NCBI GenBank assembly: GCA_026874595.1
Contig: CM049306.1
Span: forward strand, 76,449,642 to 76,513,641
Reading direction: 5' to 3'
Length of the DNA: 64,000 bases
Source of the DNA: Sipunculus nudus
Taxonomy: Eukaryota > Annelida > Sipuncula > Golfingiida > Sipunculidae
Shown piece after piece: positions 22,263 to 34,643 of this stretch. Position 1 is the stretch's first letter. The number at the start of each line of letters is the position of its first letter. A program made the position numbers and the translations under genes. The notes under the pieces are model-generated. The model saw only the letters and a list, made by a program, of their open reading frames with translations. It did no database searches and had not been told where the DNA came from.

Positions 22263-22990
22263 TACGGCAGTTTTGACATTAGGAATCATTATCAATTAAT
22301 ACTTAATTTCCAGCCATGTTAATTGATTAACATATTTGACAAGCTGCACTTAATTATTTTACTTCATTTAATCAAAAGTAGTATTTCTGCCTCATCTATT
22401 ACATCTGTATTTACCTGTATGTGCCATGTGCCTGTCTTAAATGTGCTGCCAACTTGTCACTTAATGTATAATGTTTTGCTTATATAATTTCATTAAATGA
22501 AAGTAATGATTTATTTTCGGTGAATAACAAGATGATTTTTAAGTAACATTTAAAATTTTATAAAAATTGAGATTATTGTGTGATATTTCAGCCAATTAGC
22601 AAATCAGAAATGCACTGGCATACCTCATACAGCTTGTTTAACACCTCTTCTGATGTCATGTTAACCAGAAGGATAAACCCCTTTTTGCTTCCTTAATTGG
22701 ATCGCTATAAAATGATGAAATCAGAATATGTATTACTCAGTTTGGTTTTGCCTGTATTATGAACTCTGTCTTTTGATGATATCACTAAATATAGCAAACC
22801 GCATCTCCTGACATCATATCTAATTTAGTATATTTCACTTCATTGGTGGAAAAATTCTTATTCTGAAACTGAAATTAATTTCTGTGACTATCTTCACAGT
22901 TTTTCAACACTGATGATGCAGATACATGCACCCTTTACACACTGTTTCAGTCACTCTTAAGTTTAAAGCCACACACCCACAGATTTTATT
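22263..22990. other. Non-coding stretch, nothing seen
   Basis: Unique AT-rich DNA between two repeat regions. No gene or signal could be supported. Confidence 0.55.
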
Positions 22991-22994
22991 TTAT

Positions 22995-23290
22995 GAATAA
23001 AAGTTGATTAATGTTCTCTGTTCTCTGTTTCTCATTTGCTTTCTGTCTCTGCCTTTCCCTTCCTGTCTCTGTTTTGCAGCGGTGTCTGTCTGTCTAGCTG
23101 TAAGTCTGTCTCTTCGTCTGTCTCTCTTCTCTTGTTTTGCTTCTGTCTGTTTCTCTGTCTCTCTGTCCATACCCCTTTTCTCTATCATTGTGCCTGTCTT
23201 CTTATTCTGTTTATATCTGTCTGTGAAATTTCTGTCTCCTTGTCTGTCTGTCTTTGACTGTCTATCTAGCTGTCTGCCTGTCTCTTCCAG
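22995..23290. repeat. Pyrimidine-rich CTGT/CTCT tract
   Basis: The + strand is dominated by TCTGTCTCTG-like phrases. Two overlapping + frames are open only because the tract is low complexity. Confidence 0.85.
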
Positions 23291-23404
23291 GGGAGAATCT
23301 ATTGAGATTCAATGGAGACGGTTTGGTGATAAGCGGCTGTGTATTGGCAAAGTCTAGAGCAGAATAACATTTTTTTGGACCACACCCAAATCCTCAAATT
23401 ATAG

Positions 23405-25925
23405 TAGGATATATTCAGAGAGGTGTCCGTATTAGAGTGGTTATAAAACTCACACTCAAGCTTAGGACAGCTTCAGGTTCCAATAGAAGAGAGAAGTCCG
23501 TATTAGAGTGGTTATAAAACTCACACTCCAGCTTCCTAGGACAGCCTCAAATTACCATAGTAGAGAGATGTCCATATTAGAGTGGTTATAAAACTCCCAC
23601 TCCAGCTTCCTAGGACAGCCTGAAATTACCATAGTAGAGAGATGTCTATATTAGCGTGGTTATAAAACTCACACTCCAGCTTCCTAGGACAGCCTCAAAT
23701 TACCATAGTAGAGATATGTCTGTATTAGAGTGGTTATAAAACTCATTTTCCAGCTTCCTAGGACAGCTTCAAATTACCATAGTAGAGAGAATTCCGTATT
23801 AGAGTGGTTATAAAACTCACACTCCAGCTTCCTAGGACAGCTTCAAGTTCCCATAGGAGAGAGATGTCTGTATTAGAGTGGTTATAAAACTCACTCTCCA
23901 GCTTAGGACAGCCTCAAATTACCAAAGTAAAAGAAGTCCGTATTAGAGTGGTTATAAAACTCATTTTCCAGCTTCCTAGGACAGCCTCAAATTACCATAG
24001 TAGAGATATGTTTGTATAAGAGTGGTTATAAAACTCCCACTCCAGCTTAGGACAGCCTCAAATTACCATAGAAGAGAGATGTCTGTATTAGAGTGGTTAT
24101 AAAACTCACTCTCCAGCTTCCTAGGACAACTTCAAATTACCATAGTAGAGAGAAGTCCGTATTAGAGTGGTTATAAAACTCACACTCCAGCTTCCTAGGA
24201 CAGCTTCTAATTACCATAGTAGAGAGAAGTCCGTATTAGAGTGGTTATAAAACTCACACTCCAGCTTCCTAGGACAGTTTGAAATTACCATAGTAGAGAG
24301 AAGTCCGTATTAGAGTGGTTATAAAACTCACACTCCAGCTTCATAGGACAGCCTCAAATTACCATAGTAGAGAGAAGTCCGTATTAGAGTGGTTATAAAA
24401 ATCATTTTCCAGCTTCCTAGGACAGCTTCAAATTACCATAGTAGAGAGAAGTCCGTATTAGAGTAGTTATAAAACTCACTCTCCAGCTTCCTAGTTATAA
24501 AACTCACTCTCCAGCTTCCTAGGACAGCCTCAAATTACCATAGTAGAGATATGTTTGTATAAGAGTGGTTATAAAACTCCCACTCCAGCTTAGGACAGCC
24601 TCAAATTACCATAGAAGAGAGATGTCTGTATTAGAGTGGTTATAAAACTCACTCTCCAGCTTCCTAGGACAGCCTGAAATTACCATAGTAGAGAGAAGTC
24701 CGTATTAGAGTGGTTATAAAACTCACACTCCAGCTTCCTAGGACAGCCTCAAATTACCATAGTAGAGAGAAGTCTGTATTAGAGTGGTTATAAAACTCAT
24801 TTTCCAGCTTCCTAGGACAGCTTCAAATTACCATAGTAGAGAGAAGTCCGTATTAGAGTGGTTATAAAACTCACTCTTCAGCTTCCTAGTTATAAAACTC
24901 ACTCTCCAGCTTCCTAGGACAGCCTCAAATTACCATAGTAGAGATATGTCTGTATTAGAGTGGTTATAAAACTCACACTCCAGCTTCCTAGGACAGCCTC
25001 AAATTACCATAGTAGAGAGATGTCTGTATTAGAGTGGTTATAAAACTCACTCTCCAGCTTCCTAGGACAGCCTCAAATTACCATAGTAGAGATATGTCTG
25101 TATTAGAGTGGTTATAAAACTCACTCTCCAGCTTCCTAGGACAGCCTCAAATTACCATAGTAAAGATATGTCTGTTTTAGAGTGGTTATAAAACTCACAC
25201 TCCAGCTTAGGACAGCCTCAAATTACCATAGAAGAGATGTCTGTATTAGAGTGGTTATAAAACTCACTCTCCAGCTTCCTAGGACAGCCTCAAATTACCA
25301 TAGTAGAGATATGTCTGTATTAGAGTGGTTATAAAACTCACTCTCCAGCTTCCTAGGACAGCCTCAAATTACCATAGTAGAGATATGTCTGTATTAGAGT
25401 GGTTATAAAACTCACTCTCCAGCTTCCTAGGACAGCCTCAAATTACCATAGTAGAGATATGTCTGTATTAGAGTGGTTATAAAACTCACTCTCCAGCTTC
25501 CTAGGACAGCCTCAAATTACCATAGTAGAGATATGTCTGTTTTAGAGTGGTTATAAAACTCACACTCCAGCTTAGGACAGCCTCAAATTACCATAGAAGA
25601 GATGTCTGTATTAGAGTGGTTATAAAACTCACACTCCAGCTTAGGACAGCCTCAAATAACCATAGTAGAGAGATGTCCGTATTAGAGTGGTTATAGAACT
25701 CACACTCCAGCTTCCTAGGACAGCCTCAAATTACCATAGAAGAGATGTCTGTATTAGAGTGGTTATAAAACTCACACTCCAGCTTAGGACAGCCTCAAAT
25801 AACCATAGTAGAGAGATGTCTGTATTAGAGTGGTTATAGAACTCACACTCCAGCTTCCTAGAACAGCTTCAAGTTCCCACAGGAGAGAGATGTCCGACTT
25901 AAAGTGGTAAAAACTCACACTATAT
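23405..25925 (+). repeat. 74-bp minisatellite, about 34 units
   Basis: The unit contains TTAGAGTGGTTATAAAACTC, CCAGCTTCCTAGGACAGCCT and AAATTACCATAGTAGAGA. Most steps are 74 bp. A recurrent shorter variant reads CCAGCTTAGGACAG. Two positions (near 24491 and 24886) carry the same fused, partly duplicated unit, 395 bp apart, showing block duplication. TATAAAA occurs in each unit but without promoter context. Confidence 0.97.
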
Positions 25926-26003
25926 GTGTATTTATAAACTATATCTGTGTATTCTGACATATATTCACTGTTAGCCACAGATGCTTACAGTTATTGCTAT
26001 ATA

Positions 26004-26006
<3 letters not shown>

Positions 26007-26055
<49 letters not shown>
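26007..26055. repeat. (AT)n microsatellite
   Basis: An uninterrupted run of about 24 AT units close to the end of the 74-bp array. Confidence 0.97.
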
Positions 26056-26057
<2 letters not shown>

Positions 26058-27020
26058 CTTATGTATAACAGACATTTACTAGAACTGACTCATGGAATTT
26101 ATTTGTGCTGTTGGTTCTAATCCTTACAAGACCTGTTTCTCACTTGGCTGTTGTTTTAAATAAAAGAAACAGATGTTACACATGCATGTATATATTTCCT
26201 GCCGTTCCCATGTGCGAAGCTGGCTGTATTCGTGATCTGAAGTAATTGGTTAAGGGTGTACAGTAGGGGCAACTAATCCTAAAGAAGTGCCTGAGTTTAA
26301 AAACCTAAACTGCTGACAAAATTAAGGATGTCAGTTGCAGGAAAATAATCCATAACGTGCGGGGCAGAGGTCAAAAAGTCCCAACCACATATGCCAGGAC
26401 CTACCACAGTTAGGCCTGGATAGTTTTCAGGGTGGTTTTGCCCACTCCATCCCTGGGAGGTAAACCTAACTGCCTGAGACAGTATCATTGACATTTGAAC
26501 TGTGGGTTTTCTGTGTAAATATTCTCAGTATTGTTTTAGCAAACTTAAATTGATCCACCATCACATACGAAAAATGACATGTAAGAGCTGTCAAATGTAA
26601 AATTAAACTTTTCTCCATTCCCACGTATTTAAACCATACCAAGACACTCGTACTGTTTTTACCATTGTTTCATGTAAGATAAACAATTAAATCATTCATA
26701 TTTTCCTATTCAAAATAGAAAAGGTTTTTCATACTTGATATTTTATTTCAGCAACTACTACATTTTAGCATTTTCAAAATCAAGAATAAATATGTGTTTA
26801 AAAAATTTTGAATACATGATCACTTAAATTATGATTGAAATGCAGCATTTTTTTTTCTCATGCATACAAATCTTGAAATTAAAATGCCAGATCTTCATCT
26901 GCTGAGTGCTATATATATATATGATCATTATGATGATGTAAGAGAATATTTGTATGAAACTTCCAGTCTTGTTTTTATTTGACGACCAGATTCTATAAAG
27001 GTTGTTTATGGGTAAATTTA
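26056..27020. other. Non-coding stretch, nothing seen
   Basis: Unique AT-rich DNA. The 65-codon minus frame at 26297-26494 has no recognisable motif. Confidence 0.55.
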
Positions 27021-27022
27021 CA

Positions 27023-27370
27023 TTAGGCTAAAATAAAAAAAAAAGGTTTGGTTCTCAGGCACTTTTTTTTCAGAAATCAATGCGGGCGGGCGCTTTTTTT
27101 ATTTTAAATTTTTTGGTATGTTTCGATAAAAATGTCAAATGATAAGAGAAAAGCATGAAAATTACAGTTTTATTTTGCTAAATAAGTAAAAGCACTACAA
27201 AAACAAAGGAAATTGTATGGTTTTATCTTCTTGAAAGAAATGTTGGAGCGGCAGCAGCTCAAAATTGGAAAAATTTTATTGAAAATCAAAATAAAAATTT
27301 TTGATGCAGGGGTTTAAAATTGATGCGGGCAGTGCCTGAGAACCATCCCTTTAATTTTTTTTTGGCCTTA
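27023..27370 (+). mobile_element. PIF/Harbinger-like MITE, copy 2, perfect TTA duplication
   Basis: The element is 27026-27367 (342 bp), flanked by TTA at both ends. GGC followed by an A-rich stretch and GGTTTGGTTCTCAGGCAC forms the left end, and its inverse forms the right. The subterminal phrases ATCAATGCGGGCGGGCG and ATTGATGCGGGC are also inverted. The interior is AT-rich and non-coding. Confidence 0.88.
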
Positions 27371-27397
27371 TCACTTTGTTTTTCCAGTCGTCACGTT

Positions 27398-27905
27398 TTT
27401 TATACACCAGTTTATGATTGGATGTATTATTGTTTAGCCACCGTCCGTCCGTGACCATGGTGTTCGACTTAACAAAATCCTATGGATTTTCATGAAACCC
27501 ATTTAACATATTTATCAATAGAGTTTCTCACCTCAAAAAAATTCCCAGCAAAATTCATGCATATTAAATGAGGTCAGAGGTCCCCATGCTACCTTGTACA
27601 GGCCTTTGTGTGGTGTTGCTGCGATAACGTACAAGGAATATAATGGATATTGATAAAACTCTAAAGAATATCGGTCCATTTAAAATCTCAACTAATTTCA
27701 ATTTTACAGCAAAATTCATGCATATTTAATGAGATTAGAGGTCACCCAACTTTTGTGTCACCACCGTGACTTACCAATAATCTGATGGATTTTCATATTA
27801 ACTCTTGATGAGTATTAACCAATACAGTTTCTCACCTGAATTACATTCTCAGCAAATTCACACATATTAAATGAGGTCAGAGGTCACAAAATATGCTACA
27901 GGCTT
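27398..27905 (+). repeat. Hairpin-headed repeat with 140-160 bp monomers, family A copy 1
   Basis: It starts with a weak stem-loop (TATACACC..GGATGTATTA), then CCGTCCGTCCGTGACC. Three diverged monomers follow, marked by CATATTAAATGAGGTCAGAGGTC near 27571, 27733 and 27873. Each monomer also carries a GATGGATTTTCAT-type and a TTTCTCACCT-type phrase. The same family recurs at 42950-43375. It is probably a non-autonomous mobile repeat. Confidence 0.75.
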
Positions 27906-28710
27906 ATTATGCACCATTTGTAAAAATTGAAAATAGATACAAATACTGTGGTTGGCTTAATTCAAATACACAAGATTAAATATTCTTATTTTTACTTCAG
28001 TGTTTCATAAAGGTTTTATTTTCCATGGTACATAACCATTACTATATCAGTTACCTAAATATGCATGCAAAATCTTAACAGTTGTATGACAGGCTAAGGG
28101 AACATGGAAGAGGTGGAAATTCTTCATGCAGTAGTGGCAAATATACAAAAAAATTGATATTATTAGAATAATCAATCTTTGAATTTTGGGTATCAAAATA
28201 TATGTTAATATTGACGCTACAGGCACAATATATGTCAGATGCCTTAAATAAAATAAATTACTGTTCACATGTGCACATGTGGCATACTCCTATAAAAAAA
28301 AGGTTTTAATAATCTGCCCTTTGCAAATATTATGAATTTGAAGCCATCATGAACAAAAAGGCAACCACAATATATGGAATAATTTGATTTTGAATGTTTA
28401 AAACCAGGTTCTTGTAGAGGCTAGAGCTTAAATGTTTGTTCTGTTTCCCAGAGGAACCTTCTCAGTTTACAGGCTAAGTGTCTCCTTTCACCGGTTTACA
28501 TATTTTTTTTTTAGTCCTGTGTAATGTTCCAAATGTCTCCTCTTACTATAACAAGACATATGGCCAAAGGTACAATTTTGCACATTCCAGGAAATATGCA
28601 ATCATAGGAGGAAGATGTACTTATCTTGAATTACAAATAGTTGAAATTTTATAGTTTGGTTTTCAACTTGATTTAATTTTGATAACATTTTTTTTTTCAG
28701 GATGTTATTT
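27906..28710. other. Non-coding stretch, nothing seen
   Basis: Unique AT-rich DNA. A 73-codon minus frame at 28047-28268 is unrecognised. Confidence 0.55.
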
Positions 28711-28713
28711 GAA

Positions 28714-28990
28714 TGTTTTCTTTCACATCACTGATCATGCCTGGTGCACGTTTATTTCTACTGTATTCAGGCATAAGGAAATAAATATTTTTTCAGAATG
28801 AGATCTCGGAAGATACTGATATATTTCAAGGAGAGTTCAAATCACTGATGCTTGGTTAATGTTTTCTTTCACATCACTGATCATGCTTGGTGCAAGTTTA
28901 TTTCTTCTATATAGAAACCAGGAAATATGGTTTCAGAATAAAATCTTGGCAGTCACTGTTATATTTCCAGGAGAGATCATGGTCTTTCAT
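28714..28990 (+). repeat. Two-copy tandem duplication, 147-bp step
   Basis: GTTTTCTTTCACATCACTGA starts near 28714 and again at 28861. The copies stay similar through TCATGC(C/T)TGGTGCA, TTTCAGAAT and TTTC(A/C)AGGAGAG. Confidence 0.9.
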
Positions 28991-29670
28991 GTAAAAGTAA
29001 TATGCCTAGTAAAAGAATAGACCCCTTTAATGAGGAACAATCTTATGCATAATCAATATTAATGTCTGCAGGAAACAGGGTTATAAATTTTTATATGTCA
29101 CCTGAAGTGTTAAGACAAGGTTATCAGCTCAGCAACTGGAAAGATTTCTGAAGTACTTATGTTTAACCAGAGTGACAAACGATGCAGAAGGGACATTTAA
29201 ATTACAAGTGTTATTTGATCGCTCACTGGTCTCATGGCAATGAGCGTGACAAGTGTTATTGTATAGCAAGCTAGTCAATAAAGATGTTGATGATGATCAA
29301 ACAAGAAGGAAGCTGAGCTGCTGCCACAAAAACACCTCTGGGTTTGTCGTTTGTAAAAAAATGTTAATTTTCTGACCCAGGTGACTAACTACGTTCTCGG
29401 TGCATCAGGTGGTGTTTACCTGCCGAGAGAGAGGGCGTTGAGTTCTACTGTGTTTATTTGAAAGCACAAGGGGTTGTAGACTGATATTCTGTATGTATAT
29501 AGACTGTGTAGACTAATTTATACTAAGAGTGAATGGAGGACTTATGTCAGAGTCTGGCTAATACCAGGTACTCAGGTCCAACTTTTGCACTCCAGTATGT
29601 GTGACTATGCAGGTATATCTGAAAATAACTGTAAACTTACATGGTTTACATTATACATACAGTAATACAC
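28991..29670. other. Non-coding stretch, nothing firm
   Basis: Mixed-composition unique DNA. The phrase TGACAAGTGTTAT or a close variant occurs twice near 29200-29265. No gene could be supported. Confidence 0.45.
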
Positions 29671-29673
29671 AGC

Positions 29674-29742
29674 TTAGGCAAAAAAAAATAAAAGGTGTAG
29701 TTCTCAGGCACTACCCGAGTCAATTCTTACCCGCACATTATT
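29674..29742 (-). mobile_element. Truncated PIF/Harbinger-like MITE end
   Basis: After TTA (29674-29676) comes GGC, an A-rich stretch and TAGTTCTCAGGCAC, then the subterminal CGAGTCAATTCTTACCCGCA, as in copies 1 and 6. The opposite end is missing. Confidence 0.8.
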
Positions 29743-30109
29743 CTGTTACATATAACTAATAACTGTAAATAAATTATTGTTTTGAGTTAATGACATCTCA
29801 GCATTCAAATTGTTTTCCAGCACTGCATTATAAACATATCTCAATCTGATTTCCTTTTATTATTTACCACTTAGATGGCACAATTAGGCAAATTAAATCA
29901 ATTTATTCCTGTACAGCATCCAGAATGATATTATTATTGTGTCAAAGGTCGTGAACTATGTTTTCATATTGTGAAAATAGAATATAAAAGGTAAGCTACA
30001 AAAGCATGAGATATTCAATTATAACAAGAGTTCTGTCATATTAAATCTGTTACTTGAGGGTGATAAGTGCAAATTATTTCAAATTTGCCTTCGGGTAAAT
30101 AATATTTAG

Positions 30110-30720
30110 TCACACTGGGGGTAACGTGAGACATCACTCATCAAGACTTTAATGGAGTGGAATTATTATCCAGACCACCAGAGATGCTCTTTCATAAATA
30201 TTCACAAATGTATATGCAAATTTTGATAGTTTCTTAATAACACCCATGCAAGACACATTCCCAAATCATGATATTTACGGGGATAAATTATTTATGAGTA
30301 CTCACATTAAATAAGGAGTATTTACTATGTGATTTTGCAATCAACTGGATCAAGCACTCTGACACATTTGCAACAGAGGCCCGGCCGTCCCATCAGTTGT
30401 TCTGAATGAAGTCACCAGGGACGATTTCCTTATTATCCAGGCATACTGGCACTGTCCGGTGTGTCATATTACCTGCAGGCCAGCCCTGACCATCATTATA
30501 GCACATGCAATACTGCAATCCAGTGGGGAATCATGATGATTTAACGGCAGAACGTAGCACCACCGGCTATTAGACCTACATGAGATGAACAGCAATTAGT
30601 CAGGAAATCCCTTGATGTCCAAGTCATTTTCAACCTGCTTCCCTTGGCCACTTAAGTCCCGACCACTTGAAGTTGAAATGGGTTTAGGACCAACGAGCGG
30701 AATTAACTCTCTATGATCTT
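30110..30720. promoter_or_regulatory. Candidate enhancer-like unique segment
   Basis: This stretch has balanced base composition, few homopolymers and no repeat similarity inside the window, unlike its AT-rich neighbours. No frame is open long enough for an exon. Such islands in gene-poor animal DNA are often conserved regulatory elements. Conservation cannot be judged from one sequence, so the call is tentative. Confidence 0.22.
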
Positions 30721-31159
30721 TGTCCATAGGAATTTTAGTCCATGGAATACATTAAAAGAAGCCTCCTTCAAGTTTGACTACACAGACTGTTTGTCTAAAA
30801 CAATTTTCTATTATACTGGACTGAAGAAATAATGCCTTTAAATAAACAAAGGACATTTAGGAACATTGATGAAAGGGATACTTTGTAAAAATCAGTTAAC
30901 CTGGATGTAACCAGTGTTTGGACATTGGCCTGAATTAAGAAATATCTCAGCGGGGTTTAATTTGAAAGAATGTTTATGTGAAGGACAAAGATATGCAGGA
31001 TTGTTCATCCCATGGACACGGGTGAAAAGAAAGATTCCTCTTAAGGAAGTAGAACTTAGAGAGCATTCATCTTAGGAACATGGGTTTTTAAGATTATTTT
31101 ATATTTTTTTTTATACAGGGCTAAGGAAACATTTATTTTGTGGATGCAGTTCGAAAGAA
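30721..31159. other. Non-coding stretch, nothing seen
   Basis: Unique AT-rich DNA leading into a short repeat array. Confidence 0.5.
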
Positions 31160-31345
31160 ACATTAACAAGGGACAAAGTGCTAAAGGAAGTCATCTTAGA
31201 GACATAGTGCTCTAGGGACTGTCATCTTAGGGACATAGTTCATAAGGAACAGTTGTCGTAGGGACATAGTTCTAAAGACACAGTCATCTTAGGGACACAG
31301 GTCTAAAGAAACAGCCATCTTAGGGACAAAGGTCTTGAAAGCCTA
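31160..31345 (+). repeat. 31-bp minisatellite, about 5-6 units
   Basis: GTCATCTTAGGGACATAG-type starts occur at 31190, 31221, 31252, 31283 and 31314, an exact 31-bp step with substitutions. A weaker unit precedes the first. Confidence 0.9.
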
Positions 31346-33285
31346 ACCAGGAACATTATCCTTAAGTCTCAGATCTAGAATAACATAAATTTAGATCTCA
31401 AAGGTAATTTTCTTAGGAAGAGTAATATCTGCTGGAACATTTCCCTGGCCAAGTCTCAATGAGTGTTAATTTAAAAAAATGTGTTTTCATGTACAAATAC
31501 TTTCATTTTTATGTAAAAGGCTAGTTACCTGTACCATATATACATATTTGTTATTATAAATTTTTTTTAATGTGAAAATTCACTCATGGTACTTACCATC
31601 TAGTGCAATCAGTCAGTTTAATGAGGTCATTTTCATTTTTTTTTATATTTTTTATAATGTATAATATAACCAGTTTACTGATTATTTGTAGATGTAGTTT
31701 TTAGTTTTTAAATGTTTAAACATTTTCCATAAAATAATATAAAATCCAGAATACATAAAAACACTAATAAAATAATCCAGAAAAAGAAAGACAGTTTGGA
31801 GCTGTGACCTGAGTTGAACTCCGATCAGAAGATACAGTTATATAATAATCATCAAACCATGAATATGGAGTGTTACTCTTGTCTGTGTGTGCAGATTCGT
31901 TGTTAGATTCCACTCTTAGTTGTCACCCCTGAGGATGTCAATGCACACTATTGATGCACAGCATGTTCTAAACAAAGCTGGACTCATGCCCTGTTGGTCA
32001 CAATGTGCTATTGAATATGTCACTCCTATACGATAAAACACTTCATGCTCAAGGAGAAAGCTTGTTGGTCACAACAGAGGTTTGGGAGGTACTCGACAAT
32101 AGTGTTTGTGTGTATATTGTGTGCATGTTTGGTTTGATATCAGTGGAGGCAGGTACCTTCGGTTGTAGACTCAATGGCAGGCATTGATTACACTATTGGC
32201 CGAATCTTTCTTATGGCCTTTGCTTGTTATGCAGTGGAAGGGCTTCCCACGATCCACAAGAAAATAAGAATGAATTATAAATAGGATGCATTTGTGTGTC
32301 CCCCATCGATTTTCAGGCTCACTTCCATTTACATGTCCACTGTGGGATGTACAATGAAATTCCCTTCAATAACAATCTCGCTGGTCAGCAGTCCCCCCCC
32401 CCCCCTCCCTCCCCTTCTCAATATGCTGTACAAGTACCAATCCAAATAGGCCAATCCCTAGGAAAAACAAGTAAATGAATAATAATTCTAAAGATGCTAT
32501 GATTAATTGATAATAAAAATTAATTTTATTCTCTTGAACTTCCAATCCTACCTCCCTGCTACCCTCCTCCAAAATGCCCTCAATCTTTCCACTTGGCTCC
32601 TTAAACAGCCCCATCCAAAACAAGCCCATCCCCCCAACCTCAACTCGCACACCTCCCCCCTTTCATATTAATAAGTAGAAGGTGTCCCCCCCATCCATTC
32701 CAATATTGGCAATGAACTTGTCCGTCCCTAGCTTTTTCAGACTCAATCGAAATATTTTTCTACAACCTTTCTATTCATGCCATGTTCAACAAAGTTGCAT
32801 GCTATCTTCCACTAACAGGGATAGATAATGACTCCTAATGTATGTTAATAAAACTAAGAGTGAAAGGCAAAGGTTTAAATATTTAAATATTTTTCAAGCA
32901 TTGAAATAGATATTTTCCAAAAGAAGAAGCCCTTATTAGCACTTTGTGCACCTGTGGGTTGACGGGGAGGATTAAAATATATTATGACAGAAGATTGATG
33001 GAGTTTTGTCAGCCTATGAAAATAAAAGAATAATGGTAATTTATACCCTTCCCACGGACAACTTGTAGGCTTTTGTCTATTTGATAGTATAATAAGTGTG
33101 TGTGTGGTGGGGAGGGGGGTGGTGTGTTTTAATTGGGATGAATTATGGTTGGGATACATGTTTAATATTGAATTAAGGTTAATTACGGTAAGTCGAAGGG
33201 GGGGGGGATATTGGTGAGGTGGGATTATACCCAGGGACTTTAGTATATGGCACCCGTGACTTTATTTCTTACCAGAATCATTGAC
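31346..33285. other. Long non-coding stretch with C and G runs
   Basis: AT-rich and mixed DNA. C-rich patches lie near 32393-32415 and 32650-32690, and a G-rich patch near 33100-33125, with another G run near 33200. The short frames across these patches are Pro-rich or Gly-rich artefacts. No gene or mobile end was seen. Confidence 0.5.
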
Positions 33286-33289
33286 TTCA

Positions 33290-33620
33290 CTAGCCCTGAC
33301 ATCCCAATCTACACCATTCATGCAAATTAACTGCTGCATTATTCATGCAAGACAAACATGCACTCTCGATCCACTGGGGATGATCAGACATCTTTCCCTG
33401 GGAAAAACACCCGCACGCACGTCCAACGTCCAGCACTGATGTGACCGCTGGTGCATTCCGAGGAAGCCAGACCCATTGTCTTAATCAGACAGAGATCTTA
33501 ATCATTATTTATTAATCAGTAAGAAGTTCTAATTTGCGCTAATCTGGTGCTATTAATAGAAAGAAATCGGAGAAGTGAATTTGTCACACTGGCCATGCTA
33601 TCCACTAGGAGGGTTGATTA
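33290..33620. promoter_or_regulatory. Candidate enhancer-like unique segment with octamer-type site
   Basis: A repeat-free stretch of balanced composition contains ATGCAAATTA at 33320-33329, an exact POU octamer core with an adjoining homeodomain core. A second ATTCATGCAA and TTATTAATCAG-type sites follow. All frames contain stops. The density of homeodomain-like sites suggests a developmental enhancer, but only by motif inspection. Confidence 0.25.
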
Positions 33621-34640
33621 AGATTGCGGATGATAGATTGACATCTGGATATCTTGGAGGATGGTTGTCAGTGGTAATGTGAAATACGAGCTGGCTATTG
33701 TTGGTCCGGCTGTGTAAGTGGAAGATGTTGCTGAAGAGAAAGAACACTTAGAGAACTGATGAATGTATTTAGATTGGTTTTATTGACCATGAGTAGAGTT
33801 TTCATATTACCTGATTGAGGAGCTTGTAAAATGCTCGTTCATCTTCGTTAACATGAATATTTCATTTTACCCGCTCTCATGCTACTATAGTTTCAAATGG
33901 AGATGATATCTTGTGTCTGGGGGCATAAATGGCTAATTGATGATAATTGCTGTTCTGGTTACAATTAAAAATACCCTTGACCCTGTAAAAGGATACGTCT
34001 GTCACATAAGTAAGCCTGAACAGACTTTTTAAAGAGATTTTTTTTTTCATATACATGTACATGTATACAAGAAATCATATGTTTGAAGTAATTAAAAAAT
34101 AAAAGATTTCTCATCAGATATTGTAATAAAACACTGAGCTCATTATTCAAAACAGATTAGCATAATAGTTGCTTATGCCTATAATATGATTGAGTCTGTG
34201 ACAGAATTATAAATATGAATTTAAAGTATATAAAATATAAAATATGTGCCATTTTTATCAATGCCATTTTTGTATATGCCAATCTGTGTCAGTGCCAGTT
34301 TTGGCATTTATGTACCAAATGTGACTGTGAGAAATTTGTTCATGCCATTCTGTTGATTTTTTTTATCTTTTGTTTCATTTTTGCTGTTGTACTTTTGTCA
34401 GCACCATATTCATGTACTAGTATTAACATATTCTTTCTCAATATGTAATTTTGCCCATGCCATTTATTATGTATAGTAATTCCATTATTACCGTGCATAT
34501 TCTTGCCCCCCCCCCTTCCCCCGCCCCCTCCTCCTGTGGGTCTCCCCCATTATGACTCTTTATCTTTTGTCTGTCCATAAACCTGTGAGCTGTGTCTTAA
34601 TGAAATAATAATTAAAATAATTAGAAGAAGAAGAAAAATA
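33621..34640. other. Non-coding stretch, nothing firm
   Basis: Mostly AT-rich DNA. The phrase ATGCCA(T/A)TTTTG and related words recur between 34245 and 34470, a loose local reuse rather than a clean array. A C-rich run lies near 34507-34530. Confidence 0.5.
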
Positions 34641-34643
34641 TTT

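Noticed and set aside
23405-25925. Repeated TATAAAA words as promoters
   Set aside because: They are part of every 74-bp unit, with no start-site context or downstream gene.
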